Part shown: positions 7,352 through 14,968 of the stretch, one piece after another | How positions within the stretch are numbered: the first letter of the stretch is position 1 | How the letters are laid out: every line of letters starts with the position of its first letter | DNA from: Prevotella sp. CAG:617 | GTDB lineage: Bacteria; Bacteroidota; Bacteroidia; Bacteroidales; Bacteroidaceae | Length of the DNA stretch: 16,447 bases | Reading direction: 5' to 3' | Assembly: GCA_000438115.1 (NCBI GenBank) | Contig: FR903633.1 | Coordinates: 1-16,447 of the forward strand | The notes under the pieces: model-generated | What the model saw: the letters and a program-made list of their open reading frames with translations, nothing else | Told to the model about the DNA's origin: nothing | The model's database searches: none | Made by a program: the position numbers and the translations under genes

Positions 7352-7575
7352 GTGTGGATTCGTGAAAAAGGACGTGGCGCGGAAAATAAAAAAGTCGGGA
7401 AGTAAAAAATCTTTGCTCCCGGCTAAATGAAAAAGCCTGCCGGTTTGTTGCGGACAGGGGCTGCGCGAATGCACCTTCCGGGCCGACCTCCGCCTGCCGT
7501 GCGGCTGCTGCATGACCGGTGGTGCCGCTGCATCGGGACGTAGCGCCGCTGTTATACTTTTTTGGCGCACTGCCG
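7352..7575. other. Intergenic region with a minus-strand terminator-like hairpin
   Basis: No convincing gene is visible. A hairpin at 7396-7421 (CGGGA pairing with TCCCG, plus inner pairs) lies next to the plus-strand A-rich run 7383-7393. On the minus strand this reads as a stem followed by a T-tract, that is, an intrinsic terminator, yet no minus-strand gene is known here. The region 7430-7560 is GC-rich. An 87-residue minus-strand frame passes through the hairpin but looks non-coding. Confidence 0.4.
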
Positions 7576-7607
7576 TTTGGCCAGCCGTGTCGGAATGTCT
7601 ACTTTTG
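7576..7607 (+). promoter_or_regulatory. Consensus Bacteroidetes promoter of the MG2/plug-domain gene
   Basis: TTTG at 7576-7579 and TACTTTTG at 7600-7607 are separated by 20 nt, matching the -33/-7 consensus for the primary sigma factor in this phylum. It lies 19 nt upstream of the ATG at 7627 and so fixes that start. Confidence 0.8.
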
Positions 7608-7626
7608 TAAGATTAAACATGGATTT

Positions 7627-10188
7627 ATGACAACAAGACAACGCCTTTTTCTTCTGTCCGTCTTACTGGCCTTTGCCGGCGTTCCGTCGGCAAAGGGGCA
7701 GCGGCCTACTTCGTTTGACAGCCTGTACAGCTGTTTCAGCCATCTCTCGCGTTACAACGTGGCTTATACGCGGGAACAGGTGTTTGTTCATCTGGACAAC
7801 AATGCCTATTTTACGGGCGACGACATCTGGTACAGCGCCTACGTGGTGTATGGTTCCAATCTGCGCCCTACGGGCATGAGCCGTGTGCTCTACGTGGAGC
7901 TGCTCAACGAGTCGGGCAATGTGGTGCAGCGCCATCGGCTGCGGGTGCAGGACGGCCGAGCCGACGGCAATTTCAAGCTCGACGAAACCTGCCATTCGGG
8001 CTATTACGAAATACGCGCCTATACGCGCCCCATGCTGAATTGGGACGAGGCCGGAGTGTTTTCGCGCGTGGTGCCCGTGTTTGTCCGTCCGGAGCAGGAG
8101 GGAGCGCCGCGGCAGCTGGAGCTGCGCAGCAATGTGTCGTCCCATCGTAACCGTCCGGCTGATGCCGTCAGTCTGCCGCATGGTGCCGTTGAGGCCGGCG
8201 GGCTGCAGGTAGGCTTTTATCCCGAAGGCGGTCAGCTGGTTGACGGTCAGCCCCTGCATGCCGCCTTTAAGGTGACCGACGGGCAGGGCGTTTCGCAACG
8301 GGCCACGCTGCGCCTTTTTTCGGCCGACGGTCGTGAAGTGGGCCGTGCCGCAACCCGGTATATGGGCATGGGGCATATCGACGCTCAGGCACAGCCCGAC
8401 TGGAGCCGCGTGCGGGCGGAGCTGACCGACGAGCAGGGACACACCGTCAGCGTCAGTCTTCCTGAGGCTCATCGCGAGGGGGCTGCCATCTGTTTCAATG
8501 CTCAGGCTGCCGACGACTCACTGCGCTTTGAAATCAGCGCTACGCCCTCACTGCGCCGGCAGCTTCTGGGCGTGAGCATGGTTTTGGGCGTGAGCATCAC
8601 GTGTCGCGGCGAGGCCCACTATCTGGATACGCTCCGTATGGGCGCGGCACAAAAGATGCTGACGCTTCCGGCCGACTATGCCGGACAGGGCGTGAACGAG
8701 CTGACCCTCTTTACTCCCGACGGGCGTATTCTGGCCGAACGGCTTTTCTGGCATGAGCCCGACAGCCTGGCCCGGGTTGACGTGCAGCAGAACCGTGCGC
8801 ACTACGGAGCCTGCAGCCCGGTGGTGCTCAAGGTCAGTGTGCCCCGCTATGAGGATTACGGAAGCAACGTGCGCTTTTCGATGGCCGTGCGCGAGGCCGG
8901 TTCTGATATAGTACGCCGCGCGCCGGGCATACGCGAGCAGCTGCTTCTCTCGTCCTCCGTAAGGGGATACGTAGATCGTCCGGAATATTATTTTGAGTCG
9001 GCCGATTCGGCCCATCGTGCGGCCCTCGACCTTTTGCTTCAGGTGCAGGGCTGGCGCAGCCATAACTGGCAGCAGATGGCCGGTCTGGAGCCTATGCGGG
9101 TCCGGCATCCCGTGGAGGAGGGGATGCTGATTGACGGCACCATCTACGACGGCAGCAGCCGGCGGCGCACGTGTCCTGACTACAGCCTCTCGGTGCGTAT
9201 CGTCCTGCCGGGCAGCAATCAGCTCAAGGGCGAAACCCGTACTGACTCGCTGGGCAATTTCAGTTTCATGGCGCCTTCGTTCTACGGGCCGGCCATGGGC
9301 GTGTTCAGTGCGCGCAATGCCCGCGACAAGCGTAAGTACTGCATCATTTCGCTCCATCGCAACCTGGCGCCGCAGCCCCGGGCCTACTGGAAGCAGGAGT
9401 TGCGCCTTGTGCCGCCGCAGCTGGACTATACCGCTGCCCGACTGACCGAGACGCCGCTTTTCAGCTGGCAGGATACCATTCGTACCGACATTCAGCTGCG
9501 CGAGGTGACCGTCAGCGAAAAAGGCTATGATGACTATTACGGCGGGCGTTACACCTGGATGGGCGGTGAGGAATATGGCAAGAAATATTCCGAAACCTAT
9601 TATAACGTGGCCGACGAGGTGGAGCAATATATGGACCAGGGATTCGACGTGCCCGGCACCTATGAGTGGCTGGCCGAGAAGGACCGGCGCTTTACCCTGG
9701 ATGTGACGCCCGAAGGCGGCGAGCGCCTGCGCTTTATGGGCAAGCAAGTCATTACGGTGGTTGACAACGGAGCGAGTAAGCTGCTTTCGGTTGACCGGCT
9801 CGACGACCTGCGCTCCATGATGGTGTGTACCGACGCGGCCGAAATCAGCCGTCGTGCTCCGGTGGGGCAGTCACACAGGATAGGGTGTGTACTTTTTCTT
9901 TATACCGACCCGGCCATGAATATTTTTGACCACCGCAAGGGCGAGCGCATTACGCGGCTTGAGGGATACCGTGCACCCGTTGAATTTTACTCGCCCAATT
10001 ACCGGAAAACCGAAATGCCTACGACAACCGATTTCCGCCGTACGCTCTACTGGAATCCCGACGTAGAGCTCGACAGCCGGGGTGAGGCTACACTGACCTT
10101 TTATTCCAATTCGCAGCCCACACAGCGGCTGGCCGTATCCGTGCAGGGATTTACGGCCGACGGTCATCTGATTGAGCTGGAGCGTTAG
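7627..10188 (+). CDS. Large secreted protein with MG2-like N-terminus and TonB-plug-like C-terminus, function unknown
   Basis: This 853-residue protein starts with a signal peptide (MTTRQRLFLLSVLLAFAGVPSAKG). An alpha-2-macroglobulin MG2-like domain follows (REQVFVHLDNNAYFTGDDIWYSAYVV). Further beta-sandwich repeats (GFYPEGGQLVDGQ) come next, then a carboxypeptidase-regulatory-like domain in the middle (LIDGTIYDG, TDSLGNFSF). The C-terminal third resembles a TonB receptor plug (TDIQLREVTVSEKG, VVDNG, EGYRAPVEFYSPNY, TLYWNPDVELDSRG). No beta-barrel follows, so it is not a transporter. The Met at 7627 is preferred to the in-frame Met at 7519 because it begins the signal peptide and lies just below a consensus promoter. 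It is probably periplasmic or outer-membrane associated. Proteins with this layout occur in Bacteroidetes, but I know of no proven role. It forms its own transcription unit. Confidence 0.78.
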   Translation: MTTRQRLFLLSVLLAFAGVPSAKGQRPTSFDSLYSCFSHLSRYNVAYTREQVFVHLDNNAYFTGDDIWYSAYVVYGSNLRPTGMSRVLYVELLNESGNVVQRHRLRVQDGRADGNFKLDETCHSGYYEIRAYTRPMLNWDEAGVFSRVVPVFVRPEQEGAPRQLELRSNVSSHRNRPADAVSLPHGAVEAGGLQVGFYPEGGQLVDGQPLHAAFKVTDGQGVSQRATLRLFSADGREVGRAATRYMGMGHIDAQAQPDWSRVRAELTDEQGHTVSVSLPEAHREGAAICFNAQAADDSLRFEISATPSLRRQLLGVSMVLGVSITCRGEAHYLDTLRMGAAQKMLTLPADYAGQGVNELTLFTPDGRILAERLFWHEPDSLARVDVQQNRAHYGACSPVVLKVSVPRYEDYGSNVRFSMAVREAGSDIVRRAPGIREQLLLSSSVRGYVDRPEYYFESADSAHRAALDLLLQVQGWRSHNWQQMAGLEPMRVRHPVEEGMLIDGTIYDGSSRRRTCPDYSLSVRIVLPGSNQLKGETRTDSLGNFSFMAPSFYGPAMGVFSARNARDKRKYCIISLHRNLAPQPRAYWKQELRLVPPQLDYTAARLTETPLFSWQDTIRTDIQLREVTVSEKGYDDYYGGRYTWMGGEEYGKKYSETYYNVADEVEQYMDQGFDVPGTYEWLAEKDRRFTLDVTPEGGERLRFMGKQVITVVDNGASKLLSVDRLDDLRSMMVCTDAAEISRRAPVGQSHRIGCVLFLYTDPAMNIFDHRKGERITRLEGYRAPVEFYSPNYRKTEMPTTTDFRRTLYWNPDVELDSRGEATLTFYSNSQPTQRLAVSVQGFTADGHLIELER

Positions 10189-10372
10189 GCCCCCGGGGCC
10201 GGCTGCATTGTGGGGGGGGGCTGCGGCTGGTGTGGTGTGTGTGTCTGCGGCTGTTGTCTGCACGTTTCAGCGCGGAAGATAAAAACAGGAAGCGACCTTG
10301 AATTTTTTCATCCGACCTCGGCGGAAAAAGGTGCCGGCTTTTTTCCTTTTCCCCGGAGGGAGGAGTAAATAT
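10189..10372. other. Intergenic region with a poly-G tract and GT-rich sequence
   Basis: Just after the stop codon there is a run of nine G (10212-10220) followed by a TGTG-rich stretch (about 10230-10245) and CTGCGGCTG-type repeats. No gene is seen. The run lies outside coding sequence, so length change would not shift a frame. Confidence 0.5.
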
Positions 10373-10414
10373 AAAATCAGGCCTTGTCCCGTATCGGGAA
10401 CAAGGCCTGATTTT
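10373..10414. terminator. Bidirectional intrinsic terminator between convergent genes
   Basis: The arms AAAATCAGGCCTTG and CAAGGCCTGATTTT pair perfectly. Inner TCCCG/CGGGA pairing extends the stem around a short loop, with one bulged A. A-rich and T-rich ends give a U-tract in both directions. It can end the plus-strand gene at 10188 and the minus-strand PiT gene at 10460. Confidence 0.88.
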
Positions 10415-10459
10415 TCAAAATTAAGGATGAAAAGTAAGGAATGTATGTGGAACTGAAAC

Positions 10460-12703
10460 TTAGTCAGTCAGTTTTTCGGTAGCACGTACCAGGTGGCGCA
10501 GGCTGGAGAGCAGCTCCTGGGTTTCCTGCAGCCAGTTGAGGTAGAGCAGCGAAATCTTCACGCTTCCGGTTTCCTTCTGCATCTTGTCGAGCTGTTTTTT
10601 GCGCAGGCTTGACAGGTCTTCCTTGTAATGGTCAATCTGCAACAGCAGCGTTTGGGCGTTGGCGTAGTCGTTGGCGCGTATCATTTCAAATGCCTCGTGC
10701 ATCATGCTGTCGGCCTTTCGGCGTACGGCGATGGCCTCTTCAGCACATTCCTGCGAGAGCGGCGTAAAGTTGTTTTCGATGTGTTCCTTTATCGGGTCAA
10801 CGATACGGCGTACGCAGTACATCATTTGCTGGGCGCTGTTTGACATCAGGTGGAACCACGTGTTGTTCTCGATGGCAATTCCGCTGTCAATGCGGCGCAT
10901 ACCCACCATTTCGCGCTGACGGTTGCGGCGCAGGTCTTCCTTGTGCTGACGCACCATCTTGTCGGTCTTGCGCAGCAGGCGCAGGTCGTTGTGGCAGAGC
11001 GCATCGGTGGCGTTGTCATACTCCTGCAGGGTACACTGCAACAGTGCGGCCTGACTCTCGGCAGCGTGCTGGCGGAGCAATTCCCAGTTCTTCACGCGGT
11101 CTTTGGAGCGCAGAATCTGCTGGAACAGGTCGTCCTTCTTTTCGGTCTGTTTTTTCTTCTTGAAGCGGATGTTGCTCTGCACGAGCAGCACCACGGCCAC
11201 GGCAATGAAGATGACCATCACCACGGTGCCGCCGTAGTACATGGCTGCCGTAATGAAGGCACAGATGATAAAGGCTACGAAGGCCGTAATGAACCATCCG
11301 CCGATGACGGAGAGCATACCCGTAATGCGGTAAACGGCACTTTCACGGCTCCATGCGCGGTCGGCCAGCGCTGTACCCATGGCTACGATAAAGGTAATGT
11401 AGGTGGTTGAAAGGGGCAGTTTCATGCTCGTACCGAAAATGATGAGCAGGGCTGAGAGTACCAGATTGACCGAAGCACGTACCAGGTCGAAGGCTGCACC
11501 GTCGGCCAGAATGATTTCGTCCTTCTGGAAGCGGCTGTCCACCCAGCGGCCTACACTCTTGGGGATAAAGCGGCTGATGGTTTCGGCAGCCGAGCGGGTG
11601 TTGCGTACAATCAGTCGGGCCATGGCTGAGGAGCCGAACATCTCGTCGCCCTCTTCCTGACGGGACAGGTCAACGGAGGTTTTGATTACGTTGTGGGCTT
11701 TTTTCGAGGTGGCCAGGGCGTACACCATGATGGCACCGGCCAGGAAGAGGAAGAGTACGGGGGTGCGGGCCTCTTCGTTGAGCGAGCCCATCATGAATTC
11801 GTTGATGCCAAGGCCGTGGGCGTTGGCTGTAAAGTCAAGGTAGGAAGAATAGCCGGCCAGAGGCACACCGATAAAGTTGACCAGGTCGTTTCCGGCAAAG
11901 GCCAGGGCCAGCGAGAAGGTTCCCAGGAGTACGGTAATCTTGAACACGTTGACCTTAAGCAGGTGCAGAATCTGGCAGAGTACGGTGAAGATGACAAAGC
12001 ATATGCCTACCAGCATCATGGTGTTGTCGGCAATCCAGGCTTTGTCGGCAGCTGTGATGAATGAAGACGACTTGAGTCCGCTGATCAGAATGAAATAGGT
12101 CAGTGAGGTGCAGGCAATGCCGCCGAATATGCCGATGGTATATTTCAGATGGCGTGTGTATCCGAAGGTAAACACGATACGGGCCACCCACTGCACGAAT
12201 GCACCTACGATAAAGGCGATGGCCACGGAGAGGAATATACCCAGAATTACTTGAAGGGCTTTTTCCGTGTTGAGCAGGTTTCCGAATGTGAGCACGTCCT
12301 GTGAGTCGGCCAGAATCTTGAGGCAGGCCAGGATAAACGTACCGCCCAGCAGCTCGAACACCATGGAAACGGTCGTGGAGGTGGGCATTCCCAGCGTGTT
12401 GAAGATGTCGAGCAATACGACATCCGTTACCATGACGGCCAGGAAGATACACATCAGTTCGTGGAAGGTGAACATTTGTGGCTGGAAGATGCCATGGCGC
12501 GCAATGTCCATCATTCCGTTACTGGTGGCCGCACCGATAAATACGCCGATTGAGGCGACAATCAGGATGGTGCGGAAACGCGCTACTTTGGTTCCCACGG
12601 CCGAATTCAAAAAGTTCACGGCATCGTTGCTGACACCGACCAGCAGGTCGAACACGGCCAGCATGAACAGGAATACGACGATTCCAAGATAAATTAGTTC
12701 CAT
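10460..12703 (-). CDS. pit: PiT-family inorganic phosphate transporter with C-terminal PhoU-like domain
   Basis: This 747-residue inner-membrane protein has the inverted-repeat PiT fold. The first signature is near residues 23-37 (VGVSNDAVNFLNSAVG) and the second in the middle (FAGNDLVNFIG). About ten or more hydrophobic helices follow, with a long polar cytoplasmic loop around residues 350-390. After the last helix and a basic stretch (RFKKKKQTEKK), about 230 residues form a helical, charged domain like PhoU/DUF47 (for example RIDSGIAIENNTWFHLMSNSAQ). Simple PiT proteins are about 400-500 residues, so this is the long, fused form. It should carry phosphate, or metal-phosphate, with ions into the cytoplasm, while the PhoU-like tail may gate transport. 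The promoter carries three phased boxes as at the porin, so the two are probably co-regulated. Confidence 0.92.
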   Translation of the reverse strand: MELIYLGIVVFLFMLAVFDLLVGVSNDAVNFLNSAVGTKVARFRTILIVASIGVFIGAATSNGMMDIARHGIFQPQMFTFHELMCIFLAVMVTDVVLLDIFNTLGMPTSTTVSMVFELLGGTFILACLKILADSQDVLTFGNLLNTEKALQVILGIFLSVAIAFIVGAFVQWVARIVFTFGYTRHLKYTIGIFGGIACTSLTYFILISGLKSSSFITAADKAWIADNTMMLVGICFVIFTVLCQILHLLKVNVFKITVLLGTFSLALAFAGNDLVNFIGVPLAGYSSYLDFTANAHGLGINEFMMGSLNEEARTPVLFLFLAGAIMVYALATSKKAHNVIKTSVDLSRQEEGDEMFGSSAMARLIVRNTRSAAETISRFIPKSVGRWVDSRFQKDEIILADGAAFDLVRASVNLVLSALLIIFGTSMKLPLSTTYITFIVAMGTALADRAWSRESAVYRITGMLSVIGGWFITAFVAFIICAFITAAMYYGGTVVMVIFIAVAVVLLVQSNIRFKKKKQTEKKDDLFQQILRSKDRVKNWELLRQHAAESQAALLQCTLQEYDNATDALCHNDLRLLRKTDKMVRQHKEDLRRNRQREMVGMRRIDSGIAIENNTWFHLMSNSAQQMMYCVRRIVDPIKEHIENNFTPLSQECAEEAIAVRRKADSMMHEAFEMIRANDYANAQTLLLQIDHYKEDLSSLRKKQLDKMQKETGSVKISLLYLNWLQETQELLSSLRHLVRATEKLTD

Positions 12704-12734
12704 ACAGTTGATAGATATTAGCAGTTTTCGACTG

Positions 12735-12742
12735 CAAATTTC
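12735..12742 (-). promoter_or_regulatory. Candidate -7 element of the PiT gene
   Basis: The minus strand reads GAAATTTG, matching TAnnTTTG at all but the first base. It is exactly 20 nt from the nearest phased repeat (12763-12769) and 31 nt upstream of the ATG. The imperfect core fits a promoter that needs an activator. Confidence 0.55.
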
Positions 12743-12762
12743 GCTACATGTCGTTGCGCGGG

Positions 12763-12791
12763 TGTTACAAATATGTTACAAAAATGTTACA
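12763..12791 (-). promoter_or_regulatory. Three perfect 11-bp-phased repeats (putative pho box) upstream of PiT
   Basis: TGTTACA occurs at 12763-12769, 12774-12780 and 12785-12791 on the plus strand, each exactly 11 bp apart with A/T-rich 4-bp spacers. On the coding strand the unit is TGTAACA. The gene-proximal repeat takes the place of the -33 element. The same arrangement is found before the porin gene at 5161-5189. The probable ligand is the OmpR/PhoB-class regulator at 3246-3923. Confidence 0.75.
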
Positions 12792-12946
12792 GCTGAAAAA
12801 AGAGGCTGACAATCAGTAGGATAAAATGAAATGTATGGAAAAATGGCATACTTTTCGGCATGCTACGGGGTGGGGAAGACGCGGTTTTTCAGCCGGCTTG
12901 GGGCAAAGAGTTTTTCCGGTCGGAAAACAGGGAGGCTTACAGAATG
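12792..12946. other. Intergenic region between PiT boxes and tyrA terminator
   Basis: No convincing gene is seen; a 60-codon plus-strand frame here lacks any family features. A small hairpin (TTTTCCG/CGGAAAA) lies at 12912-12927. The octamer CGGCATGC near 12856-12863 recurs in the hairpin after tyrA. Confidence 0.35.
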
Positions 12947-12986
12947 AACAAGGTCGGAACTTGTTTCTTTTAGTTCCGACCTTGTT
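12947..12986 (-). terminator. Terminator hairpin of the aromatic amino acid operon
   Basis: The arms AACAAGGTCGGAAC (12947-12960) and GTTCCGACCTTGTT (12973-12986) are perfect 14-bp inverted repeats around a 12-nt loop. It lies 45 nt beyond the tyrA stop. The T-rich side is better on the plus strand (TTGTTTTT), so it may work in both directions. Confidence 0.75.
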
Positions 12987-12997
12987 TTTCCGAAACG

Positions 12998-13019
12998 GCA
13001 TGCCGTAGTGCCGGCATGC
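12998..13019 (-). repeat. Perfect 8-bp inverted repeat just after tyrA
   Basis: GCATGCCG (12998-13005) and CGGCATGC (13012-13019) flank a 6-nt loop. It sits 11 bp beyond the tyrA stop and lacks a T-run, so it may stabilise the mRNA 3' end rather than terminate it. Confidence 0.55.
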
Positions 13020-13030
13020 GGCGCAGCCGG

Positions 13031-13804
13031 CTATTTGATGTGGCTGCGTATTTTCTTGAGGTAGCCGTTGAGGGCATCCTCGTCTTTGCGGTCGATGATG
13101 TCGATGAGTTCCTTCAGTTCCGTGCGTATGTTGCTGACATGGGTGCTGGTGCGGGGGTTGAAGAGGATTTCGCGCAGCAGGCAGTCGTCCTCGCTCAGTA
13201 CGCCGCGGGCAATGTTCATGTGACGCTTGAAGGTGGTGCCCGGAGCATCCTGGTGTTTCATGACGGCCGCAAACACAAAGGTCGACACAAACGGGATGGA
13301 CAGCGAGTAGGCCATGGTTTCGTCATGTTCGTCAAAGGTGTATTCGCGCACGTTCAGTCCGAGCTTGCTGTAAAGGTCCTTAAAGAAGATGCGGCCCATG
13401 TAGTCACCTTCGGAAATGATGATGGCACTTTCGTTGGAGAGCATGCCCAGGTTGGCAAACGTGGGGCCGAACATGGGGTGGGTGGACACGTAGCGGAAGC
13501 CGCACTGCTCGTAGAATCCCTGCAGGTGAGTCTTGACCGAGGCAATGTCGCTCAGGATGCAGTCCTTGGGCAGATGAGGAATTACCTCACGAAACACGTC
13601 AATCGTGTATTTCAGTGTGACGGCGTTGATGACCAGTTCGGGCTTGAAGTCGTCAATTTCTTCCAGCGTGGTAAAACGCAGCGTGTTGTACATAAAGCGA
13701 AGACGCTTGGGGTCAACTTCGTAAACGGCAGTTTCGTGTTCAAAGCTGAGCAGGTCCACAAAAAACGACCCCATCTTGCCTGCGCCCAGAATCAGTATTC
13801 GCAT
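13031..13804 (-). CDS. tyrA: Prephenate dehydrogenase (tyrosine branch)
   Basis: This 257-residue enzyme should oxidise and decarboxylate prephenate to 4-hydroxyphenylpyruvate using NAD(P)+. The N-terminal Rossmann motif is GAGKMG (7-12), with acidic residues at the end of the second strand (YEVD, 28-31) that favour NAD+. SDIASVK (85-91) and STHPMFGP (107-114) with the catalytic-type His109 are characteristic of TyrA. There is no fused chorismate mutase and no ACT domain, so it is shorter than bifunctional TyrA. The mutase activity comes from the gene 31 bp upstream. Arogenate as substrate cannot be excluded. It is the last gene of the operon and is followed by two hairpins. Confidence 0.92.
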   Translation of the reverse strand: MRILILGAGKMGSFFVDLLSFEHETAVYEVDPKRLRFMYNTLRFTTLEEIDDFKPELVINAVTLKYTIDVFREVIPHLPKDCILSDIASVKTHLQGFYEQCGFRYVSTHPMFGPTFANLGMLSNESAIIISEGDYMGRIFFKDLYSKLGLNVREYTFDEHDETMAYSLSIPFVSTFVFAAVMKHQDAPGTTFKRHMNIARGVLSEDDCLLREILFNPRTSTHVSNIRTELKELIDIIDRKDEDALNGYLKKIRSHIK

Positions 13805-13835
13805 ATTGGTTTATAGAATTTTCCGGATGTTTTTC

Positions 13836-14903
13836 TTATTTGTTCATAATGTCCATTTGCTGACGTACGCTTTCCTCGTGGATGGCTTCGAAGATGGTCT
13901 TGATGAAGTCGGCGTCCATGCCGCAGAGTACGCCCTGTGCGCCGCGCTTGTCGAGAATCTCGTTGTAGCGTTCGGTCTGTACCACGGTCATGTTGTGTTC
14001 CTTTTTGTACTGACCGATTTCGCGGCATACGCGCATACGGCGTGAGAGCAGGTCGAGCAGGTTGTTGTCGAATTCGTCAATCTGGCGGCGCAGCGCTTCG
14101 AGGCTTTCGGTAGTCTGCGTAATGTTGCGGATGACCAGTTTGTCGAGAATAAAGTCGAGCACTTCAGGCGTTACCTGCTGTGCTGCATCACTCCAGGCAG
14201 CGTCGGGGTTGCAGTGGCTCTCAACCACCAGTCCGTCGAAGCCCAGGTCCATGGCCTGCTGGCAGAGCGGGGCTATCAGTTCGCGGCGTCCGCCGATGTG
14301 GCTGGGGTCGCAGAACATGGGCAGGTTAGGAATGCGGCGGCGCAGCTCAATGGGGATGTGCCACATGGGCAGGTTGCGGTAGAGCTTCTTGTCGTAGGTA
14401 GAGAAACCGCGGTGAATGGCTCCCATGCGCTTGACTCCGGCTCCGTTGATGCGCTCCAGTGCGCCGATCCACAGCTCCAGGTCGGGGTTTACGGGGTTCT
14501 TGACCAGGACGGGGATGTCCACGCCGCGCAGCGAGTCGGCCAGTTCCTGCATGGCAAAGGGGTTGGCCGTGGTGCGGGCACCAATCCACAAAATGTCGAT
14601 ACCACTTTCCAGGCAGGCTTCAACATGTTTGGGCGTAGCCACTTCCGTAGACACAAGCATGCCGAGTTCTTCCTGCACGCGTTTGAGCCAGGGCAGGCCC
14701 AGTGTGCCTACGCCTTCAAAGCCTCCGGGCTTGGTGCGCGGTTTCCATACGCCGGCGCGGAATATCTTGATGCCTTTTTTACAAAGTTGGGTGGCGGTGT
14801 TCATCACTTGCTCTTCGGTCTCGGCAGAACACGGACCGGCAATTACGATGGGGCGTTTGTTGTCAATGCCCGGCAGGTTCAGGGGCGATAAGGTTAATTC
14901 CAT
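13836..14903 (-). CDS. Bifunctional DAHP synthase / chorismate mutase (type II)
   Basis: This 355-residue fusion has two catalytic domains. Residues 1-262 form a type I-beta DAHP synthase, which joins phosphoenolpyruvate and erythrose 4-phosphate. Visible residues include AGPCSAE (metal ligand Cys25), KPRTKPGGFEG, KNPVNP, DPSHIGG (His202), VESH (Glu228) and WSD (Asp239). Residues 265-350 form an AroQ-type chorismate mutase (LRRQIDEFDNNLLDLLSRRM, then IGQYKKEHN and ERYNEIL). The fusion thus supplies the first step of the shikimate pathway and the branch step from chorismate to prephenate. This C-terminal fusion is known in Bacteroidales such as Porphyromonas and Prevotella, where the mutase domain can also pass on feedback control. 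In this operon neither TyrA nor the visible end of PheA carries a mutase, so this is the only mutase seen here. Confidence 0.95.
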   Translation of the reverse strand: MELTLSPLNLPGIDNKRPIVIAGPCSAETEEQVMNTATQLCKKGIKIFRAGVWKPRTKPGGFEGVGTLGLPWLKRVQEELGMLVSTEVATPKHVEACLESGIDILWIGARTTANPFAMQELADSLRGVDIPVLVKNPVNPDLELWIGALERINGAGVKRMGAIHRGFSTYDKKLYRNLPMWHIPIELRRRIPNLPMFCDPSHIGGRRELIAPLCQQAMDLGFDGLVVESHCNPDAAWSDAAQQVTPEVLDFILDKLVIRNITQTTESLEALRRQIDEFDNNLLDLLSRRMRVCREIGQYKKEHNMTVVQTERYNEILDKRGAQGVLCGMDADFIKTIFEAIHEESVRQQMDIMNK

Positions 14904-14968
14904 AGTTTTTAGTATTACGGTGTTATTGAATGCGTTGATTTATGTTTTAATTGCTGCGCCTTCAAGGC

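Noticed and set aside
7307..7570. 87-codon minus-strand frame starting MRQKSITAAL
   Set aside because: It runs through the sigma terminator and another hairpin, is rich in Arg/Pro/Ala/Ser and has no promoter core that I can see.
7519..7626. N-terminal extension of the MG2/plug-domain protein
   Set aside because: It would cover the TTTG-N20-TACTTTTG promoter and bury the signal peptide.
8548..9747. 399-codon open frame on the minus strand opposite the MG2/plug-domain gene
   Set aside because: Low-complexity His/Ala/Gly/Arg-rich composition typical of a shadow frame; the plus-strand gene has a signal peptide and a consensus promoter.
12826..13008. 60-codon plus-strand frame before the tyrA end
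   Set aside because: It spans two hairpins and has no family features or promoter.
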